A DNA stretch of 64,000 bases, taken from positions 163,631 through 227,630 of the forward strand of contig NZ_PDEQ01000007.1 in the NCBI RefSeq assembly GCF_002554795.1. Reading direction: 5' to 3'. Shown here piece after piece: positions 1 to 9,800 of the stretch. The translations under genes were made by a program, and so were the position numbers. The notes below the pieces were generated by a model that saw only the letters and a program-made list of their open reading frames with translations, was not told the DNA's origin and did no database searches. The first letter of the stretch is position 1. Each line of letters opens with the position of its first letter. This stretch comes from Longibacter salinarum. GTDB lineage: Bacteria > Bacteroidota > Rhodothermia > Rhodothermales > Salinibacteraceae.

Positions 1-134
1 CCCGCCAGCATAAGAACCGACAGCGGGTAGTAGATCATCGGCTTGTCGTGAACCGGGAGCAACTGTTTGGAAACAGCCTGGGTCACGGGATAAAGCCTCG
101 TTCCACTACCGCCGGCGAGAACAATCCCTTTCAC
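1..134 (-). CDS. rmlA: Glucose-1-phosphate thymidylyltransferase (RmlA), N-terminal part
   Basis: Only the first 44 codons are inside the window; the gene runs off the left edge. Read from a GTG at 134, the protein begins with the nucleotide-binding signature [17 protein letters not shown], followed by [18 protein letters not shown], which is diagnostic of sugar-nucleotide pyrophosphorylases of the RmlA/RfbA type. These make dTDP-glucose from glucose-1-phosphate and dTTP, the first step of dTDP-rhamnose synthesis in the cytoplasm. It lies 60 bp after the ABC exporter on the same strand, so it is probably the fourth gene of the polysaccharide operon. No ATG is available near the start. The lack of the rest of the protein is the only reason for not being fully certain. 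Confidence 0.9.
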   Translation of the reverse strand, partial: MKGIVLAGGSGTRLYPVTQAVSKQLLPVHDKPMIYYPLSVLMLA

Positions 135-136
135 GT

Positions 137-150
137 AAGATCTAGATCTT
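137..150. promoter_or_regulatory. 14-bp perfect palindrome directly before the rmlA start
   Basis: AAGATCTAGATCTT reads the same on both strands and ends two bases before the GTG of rmlA. It could be an operator or an RNA hairpin covering the translation start. No function is shown by the sequence. Confidence 0.3.
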
Positions 151-194
151 TTGTCTATATGGACGAATAGGCAATCGGAGAATACAGTCGTCTG

Positions 195-1997
195 CTACAG
201 ACTCTGCATCTCAACCATGGATCGGAACCGAGACTCATCCCGGTAGCGGAGATCTTCATAGCTACCTGCCTCCACGACCTGCCCCTCCTCCATGACGTAG
301 ACCCGATCTACGTTTTTGATCGTCGACAGGCGGTGGGCGATGATCAGGACGGTCATCTCGCCCTTCAGGGCGTCGATGCTGTCCTGGATGTAGCGCTCGG
401 ACTCGGTGTCGAGTGCACTCGTCGCCTCATCAAGGATGAGCAGATTCGGTTGCTTGAACAGCTCTCGGGCGATGAAGAGCCGCTGACGCTGCCCCCCCGA
501 AAGGCGGACGCCACGATCACCGACGGTCGTCTGGTATCCATCGGGTAAGTCCTGGATGAAGTGATCTGCATGAGCTCTGCGCGCGGCATCTTGTACCCGT
601 TCGCGGAGCGCCTCATCTTCCTCAATATCGCCCGCCCAAAGGCAAATGTTATTCGCGATCGTATCGTCGAACACAACCGTTTCCTGGGATACGTAGCCGA
701 TTTGTGATCGCCACGACGCGAGGTCAATTTCGTTCGACGGCGTACCGTCAATGAGCAGTTTGCCTTCCTGGGGCTTGAGCATACATGTAACGAGATCGAC
801 CAGCGTCGACTTCCCCGCTCCGGATTCGCCAACGAACGCTACTGTCGTATTGGCCGGAATTGTCAGATTAATATCCCGAAGCACCGGCCCTTCGGATTCG
901 TCGTACGAAAAGGTTGCGTTCTCGAAGGATATAGACGACTCGAGAGGAGCTAAGCGATGTTCTCCCTGTGGCTCTTGATGGTGTTGTACCTCCTTAAACT
1001 CATCATCGACCATCTCAACCGCTCCCGCCCGGTCCATCATCGCCTGGAATCCGGACTGCATGCTGATCAACGCCTGCATACCCCGGTGGAAGAGAAGCAA
1101 CGCAACAAAGATCGGAGCCACCGGAGCCTCGAAGACGGTCACTTGAATAGCGATGAGGCCAACAATGAGGAGAACCGAAAACGGCTCTTTAAGAGCACTC
1201 GTAAATGCGCCGGCGATTCGCTGGCGGAAGATGTAATGCGTAAGCCGCCGGATGCTCTCCGTCACGCCAGAGCGAAGATGCCCCCCCTGATTTGTAGAAG
1301 CAATGTACTTGAAGGACTGCAGTCCCTGAACAAGCAATTTGTTCAGCTGGCTCATTTCGCTCGACCGCTTCCTCGACAGCTCGCGGACGTACACATTCAG
1401 GCGACGAAACAGTCCAAACAGAATGAGACCGACACCAATCGCCATCAGCGAAAACTTCCAGGTGATCGCAAAGGCAAAGGCAAAGTAACTGATCGTCGTG
1501 ACGACCTGCGTAAGAAAACTCGCGAAACTGCTGAACGAGCTAAAGAACAGATTGACCTGTTGATTGATGACATTGATGAAGTGTCCGGTATTCCGCTCAA
1601 TGTAATACCGGTAATCCATCCGCTGGTAGGCATCGAAGAGTTTCCGCTTCAGTTCGCGGAGAAGCCGCGACTGCAGGTAGCCCTGATAGCCGCCATTTGC
1701 GAACTGGAGCAAGCCCTTCCCGATAAAGACCACGGCGATAAACCCGAGGATGCCCGTCATCGAGTCGGCGATTCCCATCCACTGCAGCAGGTCCTGCAGA
1801 AGGCGCTCCGCCGTGCTCATGTTCTCTGGCGAACCGCTGGTCGTCTGGGATGCCTGGAGAAGCGGGAGAAGCAGCGTAATGCCGAACCCCTGTGCCAGCG
1901 CCGTCGCCACTGTGAGAACAAAAACCAGGTACATCCGCCGCCCGATATAGCGACGGTAGATCCTCAGGTACCGGACAATGTCTTGGATGGTGCGCAC
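195..1997 (-). CDS. ABC exporter, fused membrane and ATPase domains (MsbA/PglK type)
   Basis: A 600-residue half-size exporter that works as a dimer in the inner membrane. Residues ~1-330 form a six-helix transmembrane domain; residues ~345-600 are the ATPase. Visible motifs are Walker A GESGAGKST, Q-loop GYVSQETV, signature LSGGQRQRL, Walker B LLILDEATSAL and the H-loop IAHRLST. Proteins of this shape flip lipid-linked oligosaccharides, lipid A or peptides. The substrate cannot be read from the sequence, but the position between a Wzc-like kinase and rmlA makes a lipid-linked glycan flippase the likeliest role. It starts 131 bp after the wzc-like gene on the same strand. The ATG at 1997 gives a normal start with the first helix soon after. 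Confidence 0.9.
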   Translation of the reverse strand: MRTIQDIVRYLRIYRRYIGRRMYLVFVLTVATALAQGFGITLLLPLLQASQTTSGSPENMSTAERLLQDLLQWMGIADSMTGILGFIAVVFIGKGLLQFANGGYQGYLQSRLLRELKRKLFDAYQRMDYRYYIERNTGHFINVINQQVNLFFSSFSSFASFLTQVVTTISYFAFAFAITWKFSLMAIGVGLILFGLFRRLNVYVRELSRKRSSEMSQLNKLLVQGLQSFKYIASTNQGGHLRSGVTESIRRLTHYIFRQRIAGAFTSALKEPFSVLLIVGLIAIQVTVFEAPVAPIFVALLLFHRGMQALISMQSGFQAMMDRAGAVEMVDDEFKEVQHHQEPQGEHRLAPLESSISFENATFSYDESEGPVLRDINLTIPANTTVAFVGESGAGKSTLVDLVTCMLKPQEGKLLIDGTPSNEIDLASWRSQIGYVSQETVVFDDTIANNICLWAGDIEEDEALRERVQDAARRAHADHFIQDLPDGYQTTVGDRGVRLSGGQRQRLFIARELFKQPNLLILDEATSALDTESERYIQDSIDALKGEMTVLIIAHRLSTIKNVDRVYVMEEGQVVEAGSYEDLRYRDESRFRSMVEMQSL

Positions 1998-2128
1998 GGG
2001 CTATGCTGTGATGCAAATTGGAGTGAGCAAGAGCGCAGGACGATCGCGAGAAGGCCGTTGTTCAGCGGTCGTCGTCCGGCTCAGCGACTATTGCAGGATT
2101 GTCTCCTGCAGGTTGGGGAAGTGGGGAT

Positions 2129-4540
2129 TTAGAGCTTGTGGAGCCAGGAGAATCGTCCGCCGGTGTTCGGGTCTTCCGCGTAGTGTTCTTCCAGACGCTT
2201 GTAGCTGTGGGCGTATCCGTAATTATAGCCGTATCCCTGCAAGAAGGAGGAGGCGTCGTAACGGTTAAGTACGCAGCCGATGGTGTCGGCTTCCACATCG
2301 TGAAGGAGGTCAACCGCATGATCGAACGCTCTACCATCCGTCCGGTTGGCAGATGCTACGAGAATCGTGCCGTCGCAGTGCGAGGCAAGAGCGAGGGCAT
2401 CGCTGAAGAGCAAAACGGGTGGCGTGTCGAACAGGATGTAGTCAAACCGCTCGCGCAGGTTCTCGATCACGTCCTGCATCCGTTCCGAGCCGAGCAGCTC
2501 GGCGGGGTTGGGGACGGATTCCCCGGCCGGAAGCACCCAGAGCCGGTCGATTTCCGTTTCGAAGTCATCAACCTCCACTTCGTCATCGTAAAGAAGATGT
2601 GAGAGCCCGGGTGAGCGCGACAGTCCCATTAGTTCATGGGCGCGCGGGCGACGAAGATCGGCATCGACCAGCAGCGTATCTTTTCCGGCGCTGGCCAGCG
2701 CAAGGGCGAGATTCGATGAGGTCGTGGATTTTCCCTCCCCTTTCTCCGCGCTGCTGATCGCCAGCGTGCGCAGCTCTTTGTCTGGCCGGGAAAACTGGAG
2801 GTTTGTACGAATCCGCCGGTATGACTCCGCGACGGCCGACATTGGGCTCACGAGCATGGCGAGAGACGTTTGAATCTCTTGCCCGTCAATCAATATCGTG
2901 CTCTGGCCCTCGAACTCTCCCTCGATCAGTTGATCCATCGATGGAACCACGCCGACGATCTGATGCCCGTGGCGGCGCAGGTCATCCGGTTGCTGGATTC
3001 GTGTGTCGAGCTGCTCGCGGACTAATACGATGCCGCCACCGAGGACGAGACCGATCATGAAGGAGTACAGCAGGTTCGTGCGCGTACTCGGTGAAACGGG
3101 GGTACCATAACCGGCGGGACGGATCACTTCGGCATACCCCATTTCCGACTCTTCCGCTAGGCGGGTTTCCTGAAGTTTTTCCTGAACCATCCCGTAGATG
3201 CGCTCCGTCGATCGGCGTTCTCGCTGAAGTTGGGCGAGCACCATCGACTGCTCGGGAATATTTTTGAGTGCCGCGCGACGCTGTTCGAGTTGGTTCTGGA
3301 TCGCGTCGAGGCGGGCCTCCAGTCCGCTTACCTCGATTCGGTGTTGCGCAATCGCACGACGTTGTTCGACAACATAGGTCAGACTGCGACTGTTCTCACC
3401 AGACTGAGAACCCACGCCGCCTGCAGCGAGACTCTCGTTCACGTATTTGCTGGCGAGCGAGTCCGCACGCTCTTGCAGGCGGCTGACCCTCTCTTTCATG
3501 CGTCGGAGGTCACGCTGTAGGGTCCCCCCCGCACCGAGGTTCGGGTTCTCACGCTCAATTTGATCGATTCGGGCCTGAAGGCGGGCCTTCTCTTCCTGGA
3601 CCGACTCTAGTACGTCTCCGGTCGTAGACGAAAGGCGGTCGGAGATTTGAGGTTCGATTTTCTCAAGTTCACTCCGCTTTTCATCGAGCGATGTTCGCGC
3701 GAGTTGCAATTCGATCTGTAGCTGACGCTGTTCTGCCTCCATCTGGGCAATGTCACTGACGATGCGCCCGGACTCCTGGTCTAATGCAATGGCGCCTTCA
3801 CGCTGCATGTAGTTCTCGATTTCACCTTCGGCCGCCTGGACCTCTGCCTTCAGTTTTTCCGCCTGGCGTTCGAGGAAGTCACGCGAGGCCTGCAGGCTTT
3901 CACGTGCTTTCTCCTTTGTCCGCCGGATGTATTCGTCGGCGTAAATGTTGGCTACGAGGGCGACATCGGCCGCGTCGCGCCCCGTTGCGACGATACGGAT
4001 GGCATCGAACTGCTCCCCGTAGGTGCCGGCACGGATCGAGCCGCGAACCCTGTGTGCAATTTGATTTTGACTCAGGCGATTTCCCTCTACGTCCGAAAGC
4101 ATCTGAATGGGGCGCCCCGTTTCGGGGTGCCTTCCAAGGGCCAGCAAGCTGTCCGCAACACGATTGGGAATTGTCATGGACTGCTGTAGCACGAACAGCT
4201 CGTTCTGTAGTGTTCGGCTCTCGGCCGAGTAGGGGGAAAGGCCACGGCTGCTGAGTTGAGCGACGACGCCTCCACTCTGGCTTTGCTTATCGACGAGCAA
4301 GAGGCTCGACGTCCGGTAGGTTGTCGGAATGCTTAGTGTGTAAGCAGTCCCTGCGGCAAGAACAACGATAAGTACGCCGAGGATTATCCACTTGCCACGC
4401 CAGAGCGTGCCGAGCAGTTCGTGGAGTTGCGATCCGCGCTGCGGATTGTCGTCGTAGAAGAGGGACGCCCCGGCGATACCATTCACGGGCCCACCGGCGG
4501 GACGGTGTCCATTTGATGACATGTTCGACGAGGGCGACAT
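2129..4540 (-). CDS. wzc: Polysaccharide co-polymerase / tyrosine autokinase (Wzc type)
   Basis: About 803 residues. An N-terminal Wzz-like part has a first membrane helix near residues 48-68, a long coiled coil (~200-440) and a second helix near 500-518. A cytoplasmic bacterial tyrosine-kinase domain follows (~580-780), with Walker A EKGEGKSTTSSN, Walker A' LLVDADLRRP and Walker B ILFDTPPV. The C-terminal tail carries a cluster of at least six tyrosines (GYGYNYGYAHSYKR), the usual autophosphorylation site. Such proteins control chain length and export of capsule or exopolysaccharide together with an outer-membrane Wza-type partner, here the SLBB gene 50 bp upstream. The frame opens with a TTG at 4555; I prefer the ATG at 4540, though the ATG at 4522 is also possible. 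Confidence 0.92.
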   Translation of the reverse strand: MSPSSNMSSNGHRPAGGPVNGIAGASLFYDDNPQRGSQLHELLGTLWRGKWIILGVLIVVLAAGTAYTLSIPTTYRTSSLLLVDKQSQSGGVVAQLSSRGLSPYSAESRTLQNELFVLQQSMTIPNRVADSLLALGRHPETGRPIQMLSDVEGNRLSQNQIAHRVRGSIRAGTYGEQFDAIRIVATGRDAADVALVANIYADEYIRRTKEKARESLQASRDFLERQAEKLKAEVQAAEGEIENYMQREGAIALDQESGRIVSDIAQMEAEQRQLQIELQLARTSLDEKRSELEKIEPQISDRLSSTTGDVLESVQEEKARLQARIDQIERENPNLGAGGTLQRDLRRMKERVSRLQERADSLASKYVNESLAAGGVGSQSGENSRSLTYVVEQRRAIAQHRIEVSGLEARLDAIQNQLEQRRAALKNIPEQSMVLAQLQRERRSTERIYGMVQEKLQETRLAEESEMGYAEVIRPAGYGTPVSPSTRTNLLYSFMIGLVLGGGIVLVREQLDTRIQQPDDLRRHGHQIVGVVPSMDQLIEGEFEGQSTILIDGQEIQTSLAMLVSPMSAVAESYRRIRTNLQFSRPDKELRTLAISSAEKGEGKSTTSSNLALALASAGKDTLLVDADLRRPRAHELMGLSRSPGLSHLLYDDEVEVDDFETEIDRLWVLPAGESVPNPAELLGSERMQDVIENLRERFDYILFDTPPVLLFSDALALASHCDGTILVASANRTDGRAFDHAVDLLHDVEADTIGCVLNRYDASSFLQGYGYNYGYAHSYKRLEEHYAEDPNTGGRFSWLHKL

Positions 4541-4590
4541 GAAGAGACAATCCAAACAGGTAGGAAGTGGAAGACCTGTCGGTCACTATG

Positions 4591-5172
4591 TTAACGGCGA
4601 CCGAAGATGCGGAGGGCGAGTAACGTAAGCGTACCGGCACTCGACAAGACAGAAATTGCATCTCGCCACGTAAAGCGTTGGCGGGGGAGAATGGTTTCCA
4701 CGACGATGATATCGTCATCCCGAAGCGTCGGGTAGACTACGCTCCCATTTAGCATCTCGTCAAGCTTCGCCTCGAACTGAAGGGTCCTGTCACTTTCAGG
4801 CGACGTACCCGTCGTGCTATTCGGTCGGTATACTCGCACCGTGATCGTGGCCGGGTCTCGTTTCGCCTGCCGCGGTTCGACCGGAGCTCCGCCGGCCATT
4901 GTCAGCAACTTGTCGAGGTCCGTGCTGTCGGAGACCTCGTAAATACCCGGGCGAGGAATCGTGCCCCAGACGGAAACCTGAACGGTCGCTTCTCCCGGCT
5001 GAGCGTGATAAAAGTATGCCACGTTGGACTGCGTATCCTCGATTCGGCCGAACCGTTGAGCAGATGCGTCGGCGGTCGAGAGAAGGCACGCAAAAAGAAG
5101 AACCCAGGCCCAGAATTCGCACGAGCGCGTCGCGGTCATTCCGGAAACAGCGGTGGGTCGGAGAACGGACAT
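4591..5172 (-). CDS. Short SLBB-domain polysaccharide export protein (Wza-like)
   Basis: About 193 residues. A signal-peptide-like segment ending DASAQ is followed by one SLBB domain (VSVWGTIPRPGIYEVSD...LDKLLTMAGGAP). A C-terminal hydrophobic stretch then ends in Arg-Arg. SLBB domains form the periplasmic and outer-membrane part of polysaccharide export channels. This protein is much shorter than Wza (~380 residues), and I see no N-terminal poly-export domain, so it may need a partner or be a reduced version. It is the first gene of the wza-wzc-ABC-rmlA run and divergent from the exosortase gene. The frame extends to 5235; ATGs at 5172 and 5139 are both reasonable starts, the latter closest to the signal peptide. 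Confidence 0.8.
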   Translation of the reverse strand: MSVLRPTAVSGMTATRSCEFWAWVLLFACLLSTADASAQRFGRIEDTQSNVAYFYHAQPGEATVQVSVWGTIPRPGIYEVSDSTDLDKLLTMAGGAPVEPRQAKRDPATITVRVYRPNSTTGTSPESDRTLQFEAKLDEMLNGSVVYPTLRDDDIIVVETILPRQRFTWRDAISVLSSAGTLTLLALRIFGRR

Positions 5173-5396
5173 ATCGTGGTGAGGAAATGGAAGGGCTCCG
5201 TCTGATTCGAGCCGTGTCGTCTCGCCAGCAGACATGACTTGTCTAGACTACTCTGCTGAAGACATACAGCGTCATCTCATTGTAGAAAAAAGATGCCAGA
5301 GTGCCCGAAAATCTACGCCGTGGGACGAAGCATTGAGGAAGATGGGGGGCCGAGGAAGATGGGAACCCTGGTCTCGGGGTGCACGGGTGTGTCCCG

Positions 5397-5436
5397 GTGT
5401 ATCAGCTGGGCCTTTGGTGTGTCTTTCGTGATACAC
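5397..5436. promoter_or_regulatory. Inverted repeat in the divergent gap (candidate operator or hairpin)
   Basis: The 415-bp gap between the SLBB gene and the exosortase gene holds the arms GTGTATCA (5397-5404) and TGATACAC (5429-5436), separated by 24 bases. It lies where promoters for both directions should be, so it could be a regulator site. I see no other clear signal in this gap. Confidence 0.35.
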
Positions 5437-5587
5437 TGAAGGCGTCGGGCGCTACGGCGTACATTTTGACGGGTATAGGGTGCTGGTGTGCTGAAATGAG
5501 TGACCGATGTTGGGATCACCGGTACCCAACGGTCGTATCGCGACGACCCGTGTGACCAGCATGTGTTCACCCACAAGAGCAATTCTA

Positions 5588-6127
5588 ATGTCTTCCTCAT
5601 CCTCCCGCCAGATTTGGACATTTGTAGGCAAGGCCCTCGCCATCTACGGAATGTGGTATGTCGCGTATGACCTGTGGCTGCTACCGGACGGCCGTCTCGA
5701 TGCCTGGTTGTCGAAAAATGTCGCTTGGATGACGGACATGGTAATGACGGCTTTCGGCTTTGATGTCTTTAGTTCGGGTAGGTATGTAGTCCCTGCGGGA
5801 GCCGGTGGGGTTGAAATTGCAAACGGATGCAACGGACTAACGACAGTCGGCCTCTTTATCGGGTTCGTTGTGGCTTATCCGGGACGATGGTGGCGTCGAA
5901 TGATTTTTATCCCACTCGGTATATTGGCAATTTATGCTACCAACGTGTTTCGAATTGTAATCATGCTACTGGCTCAGTTGTACTGGCCTGCTGCATTCGA
6001 CCCACTTCACGGTTTCGGGCTGACGACCATTTTCTATGTTGCAGTATTCGGACTCTGGGTTGTCTGGGTGAATTATGGAGGAGCCACGAAATCCCTCTCT
6101 TCTCAGCTTGAATCTGCTCCGGCGTGA
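5588..6127 (+). CDS. Exosortase/archaeosortase-family transpeptidase
   Basis: A 179-residue integral membrane protein with about five helices. It carries the family's three catalytic residues in the right order: Cys81 in NGCNGL, Arg122 in TNVFRI and His141 in DPLHGFG. Exosortases cleave a C-terminal sorting signal (PEP-CTERM or a variant) in the inner membrane and are known to occur beside exopolysaccharide loci, as here. The start chosen is the ATG at 5588; the frame opens earlier (5507) but that extension is not hydrophobic or family-like. It overlaps the next gene by four bases. This stretch looks visibly less GC-rich than the flanking genes. No protein in the window ends in a clear PEP-CTERM signal, so the substrate is unknown. 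The subfamily (for example XrtX or XrtF) cannot be fixed by eye. Confidence 0.88.
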   Translation: MSSSSSRQIWTFVGKALAIYGMWYVAYDLWLLPDGRLDAWLSKNVAWMTDMVMTAFGFDVFSSGRYVVPAGAGGVEIANGCNGLTTVGLFIGFVVAYPGRWWRRMIFIPLGILAIYATNVFRIVIMLLAQLYWPAAFDPLHGFGLTTIFYVAVFGLWVVWVNYGGATKSLSSQLESAPA

Positions 6128-6642
6128 TACATACATCCCAACCGTACACGTACGGACCGCAGCCCTCGGCGATGGCGAAATGGACATTACGGCTCACTGT
6201 GATGTCTTTGATTGTCGTTTCGTATTTTGCGTTATGGCAGCCAGTGCGTAACGGTTGGGGGAATAGAGTCGTCTACCCAGTGCTTTCGGAAATTGCGGAG
6301 GCGTATCCCGGTGCAACGGTGAAAACCAGTGGTCGGGGCGTACGGGTGACCCGAAAAAGCGTCGAAGGCCCTCTTAACTCCATTGTAACGCGCCCGCCCG
6401 CCGGCGTCAAATTCTTGCTGCCGGCGCTCTTTGTCGTCGGAATTGCACCAGATCGGCCTTGGTGGTTGGGCTTCTTTGCTGGACATATTCTGCTGGCGGT
6501 TCTCGTCGCTCTCTCCTTGGCTGGGTTCATTGTAGGGTTAACCTTCTTCGGCTACTTCGGACACGGAGTCCAGTTGTATGCTCTGGATGCATACAGTCTC
6601 GGTTTTCCGATCTTTGCATATGTAAAGCGTATTGGTTTGTGA
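6124..6642 (+). CDS. Membrane protein overlapping the exosortase gene (likely its partner)
   Basis: About 172 residues with four predicted membrane helices: one near the N-terminus (LTVMSLIVVSYFALW) and three in the second half. Between them lies a ~60-residue, probably periplasmic segment (EAYPGATVKTSGRGV...). Its GTG start overlaps the exosortase stop as GTGA, a typical sign of translational coupling; an ATG at 6172 is an alternative. Exosortases in Bacteroidota are often next to small membrane proteins of unknown role, and this could be one of them (an XrtX-associated type is possible). I do not recognise a catalytic motif. Function is inferred from position only. Confidence 0.7.
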   Translation: MIHTSQPYTYGPQPSAMAKWTLRLTVMSLIVVSYFALWQPVRNGWGNRVVYPVLSEIAEAYPGATVKTSGRGVRVTRKSVEGPLNSIVTRPPAGVKFLLPALFVVGIAPDRPWWLGFFAGHILLAVLVALSLAGFIVGLTFFGYFGHGVQLYALDAYSLGFPIFAYVKRIGL

Positions 6643-6876
6643 GTGTGCTAGCCCGGCTTGATCTCACTGTCCAAGGACGTTATGTTGCGGACTGAATTGC
6701 TATTTTGCCAACGCAACTCCGCGGTGCTCCGACTCCCACAAACTCGATAGAGCACGCAGGACGATCCAGTCATCGGTTCGATGGTCTATTTCTTGCGTAG
6801 ATAGTTATTGGTTTGTAGGCCGACTAGCTTTCAACGCGATCGCGCCGTTCATCAGTCAAGATTCCCGCAGACTCAA

Positions 6877-9800
6877 ATGAGACAATCAGCTACAAATATA
6901 CCAATCAAGGTCCGGAGCTCTGTCTTCGGAGGCGTTCCATCCATGGGGCCCCTCGCACTGGTCGTACTTCTCGGTGTCCTGTTTGCGCTTGGTGGCCAGA
7001 CCACCCAGGCACAGGCGACATTTGAAAGCGATGCCCAGGCATCCTCATGTGATGGGACATGGACGGATGTTCAGTGTTGGGATGTGACATCCGGCTCTGA
7101 TAATGGAGATGGGTATCCGAGCGCTGCAAATGAGGATGTCACCATTTTAGAGGGGGATGTGATTCAGGTTACAACTTCGGGCCTGGATGTCGGTGCCATA
7201 ACGATCAACAATACCGACGGTGATGCCACCAACGATGGAATTGTTTTTATAAATGGAGGGTCAGGTTCAAGCTTTACGGTTAATGGATCTGTATCAAATA
7301 GCGGTAGCTTCACACTTGATCTCTCACCTGTTGGGTCTGGTAATGTTACGATAACCGGTGGGTTAACAAACTCGGCTGGTGCAGAAACTACAGTGGGACG
7401 TCGCACACTCAGTGTGGGTTTTAGTCTGACAAATTCCGGAACGGTAACGATTGGTGAAAATGGCGTATTAGAGGTTGGCGGTAATTTCTCCAATACCGGA
7501 ACTTTCACCGCCACTAATTCCGGGAACGGTTCAACCGTTACTTTCAATGGCGATTCTGATTTGATCACGCAGTCGTTAAGCGGGTCCTTCTCTGGGGGTA
7601 ATAGTTTTTCAAATCTCACAGTGGCAGGGAGTGCTGCTGTAAACCCAGATGGAGCCCTTTCTGGATCGACTCCAGTGGAGGTACAGGGAGACCTGACGGT
7701 TGAGTCTGGTGGCCAATACGGAACGCCTGGTGGAGAAGACTCAGAGATGAAGTACGGGGGGTTTGACTTTTCAATTATTGGTACGGCGGGCTTTGACACG
7801 AACAAGCTAACCTTCAATAACGGGGGGTCTACGTCATCCAAACCTTTACTGGCCAGTGGAGAGGTGTTCAGTGAGGTTCAGATTACTGGTAACACCTACG
7901 TTCGCATTAGTACTCTTTTCGAGGTGAATGGCTTCCTTTCGATCGAAAGCGAAGAACTGAATGTGCAGTCTGGGGGATCGCTGATCATCAACGATGACTT
8001 TAGTGTTGGTGTTAGTGCTACGTATTCGCCGTCTACATCAAGTTCAACAATATTCACGGGACAGACAAATACTGGGAGTGGAGGAACGTACGATCCGTCT
8101 GAGTCAACATGCACGTCAAATGGCGGCGAGTCGACTTCAGACGGTGACTGCGAGCAAGATGTCCGTGCGCTCGGTGCCTTAGATTTGGGTCCTGTAGAAG
8201 TTGATGATCAGGACACACGCGTCGTCATCGCAACCGACGAAGGAAACACCAATATACCCAACGTGACAAGCCTGGATATTGACCCAGGCAGTGATGATAG
8301 TAATGTCCAGTTCGTCCTGAACAACACCGACATTATTATTACGGGGGATGTGGTGAATAACGGCATTTTTCTCCCCGGTGGGAAACGCGTCTTCTTTAAG
8401 GGCACCTCCCAGTCGATCACCTCGACGGAGCCACTCGAATTCTTTGATGTGACGGTTGAGAGTACGGGATCATCAGATATTGATGTCTCAATTAATCCGG
8501 GTGCGGACATTACCGTCGAAAACCAGCTAGATATCGTTCAAGGTGGTCTAGGGTTCGCTGGTACAGTAAGCGATGACGCTTCCGTGACGCTCCTGAATCA
8601 GCTCAAAATGTCTGGTGGAATCCTAGATACCGAGCGTGGATCAGTGACGCTTGTGTCGAAGGGTGCCGAGACAGGCGTTGATGATGCTGAAGCATTCGTG
8701 ACGTATATAGATGACGACTTGAGCGGAGCAGGTGATGGGAATCTGGATGGTGAAATTCGAGGTGACATTGTCAAGCAGCGTGAACTGACGGGTCCTTCCA
8801 GCTGGTATTTTATCGGAAGTCCAGCTAGTACGGGCACAAACGACACGTTCGAAGCATTTTTGGAGCTCGGTACCGGTACGAATGACCTCTGGACTCAGGG
8901 TTTTGTCGGCTCCGATGGTGAAAATGCTCCCGCTTCTGCGTCGAATGTTCGCATCATGGACGAGTCGCAGCCAGGCATTGATGATAACGGTTACGTTTCT
9001 ATCGGTGCAATTTCGGATGCGACCGTCTCCGGACGCGGATACCTTGTGTACGTATACGGCGATGACAATTTTGACGGCTCCGTAACGGCCGGGGAGACGT
9101 TCCCGAAGCTCTTAGACTCTGACCTTGAGCCATACAACGGCAAATCATTTGATTACACCGCTGATGGCCCGGGGATTTCCGTTACGGACAATGGCGATGG
9201 AGCTCAAGCTGGAAACGATCAGGTGGATATCGATGAGGGATGGAATCTTCTCAGCAATCCATATCTCGCGACGATATCCTGGGATGCACTGACGAAAACC
9301 AACCTTGACGATGCAGTCTATGTTTGGGATCCAATTAACCGGCAATTCCTTACGTACTCGGGAGGGTCGGGGGATCTTACAAACGGTTACATCGCGCCTC
9401 AGCAGTCTTTTTTGGTGAAGGCAACGGATAATACGAGTCTTCCAGCGACGTTCAATCTTGCGATCGACGATATCACGACGGCTCAAGCAAATACATCCGA
9501 CTTCTTTCAAAAGTCTGAAACCTTCGAGCCACCGGTGATCAAAATTGCAGGAGAGATGGCAGGCCAAGAACGATCAGCCTATCTCACCCTCCTTGACGGA
9601 GGAACGATCCAAAAAGACCGGTATGACGCGTATGAACTAGGCGCTCCGGTTAGCGGATCGCGCGGAGCATTCTCTATCTTTACGACGCTGGATAATGGTA
9701 CAGGACTGAGTATCAACGCCTTGCCGTCCGAGATCACGAAAGAGACTTCAATTCCACTTGAGACCGTTGCACGCGGATGTGTGGGAGGACTTCCTTTCAG

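Noticed and set aside
957..2132. 391-codon plus-strand frame opposite the ABC exporter
   Set aside because: Shadow of a strongly supported gene; no family motif, His/Arg-rich composition.
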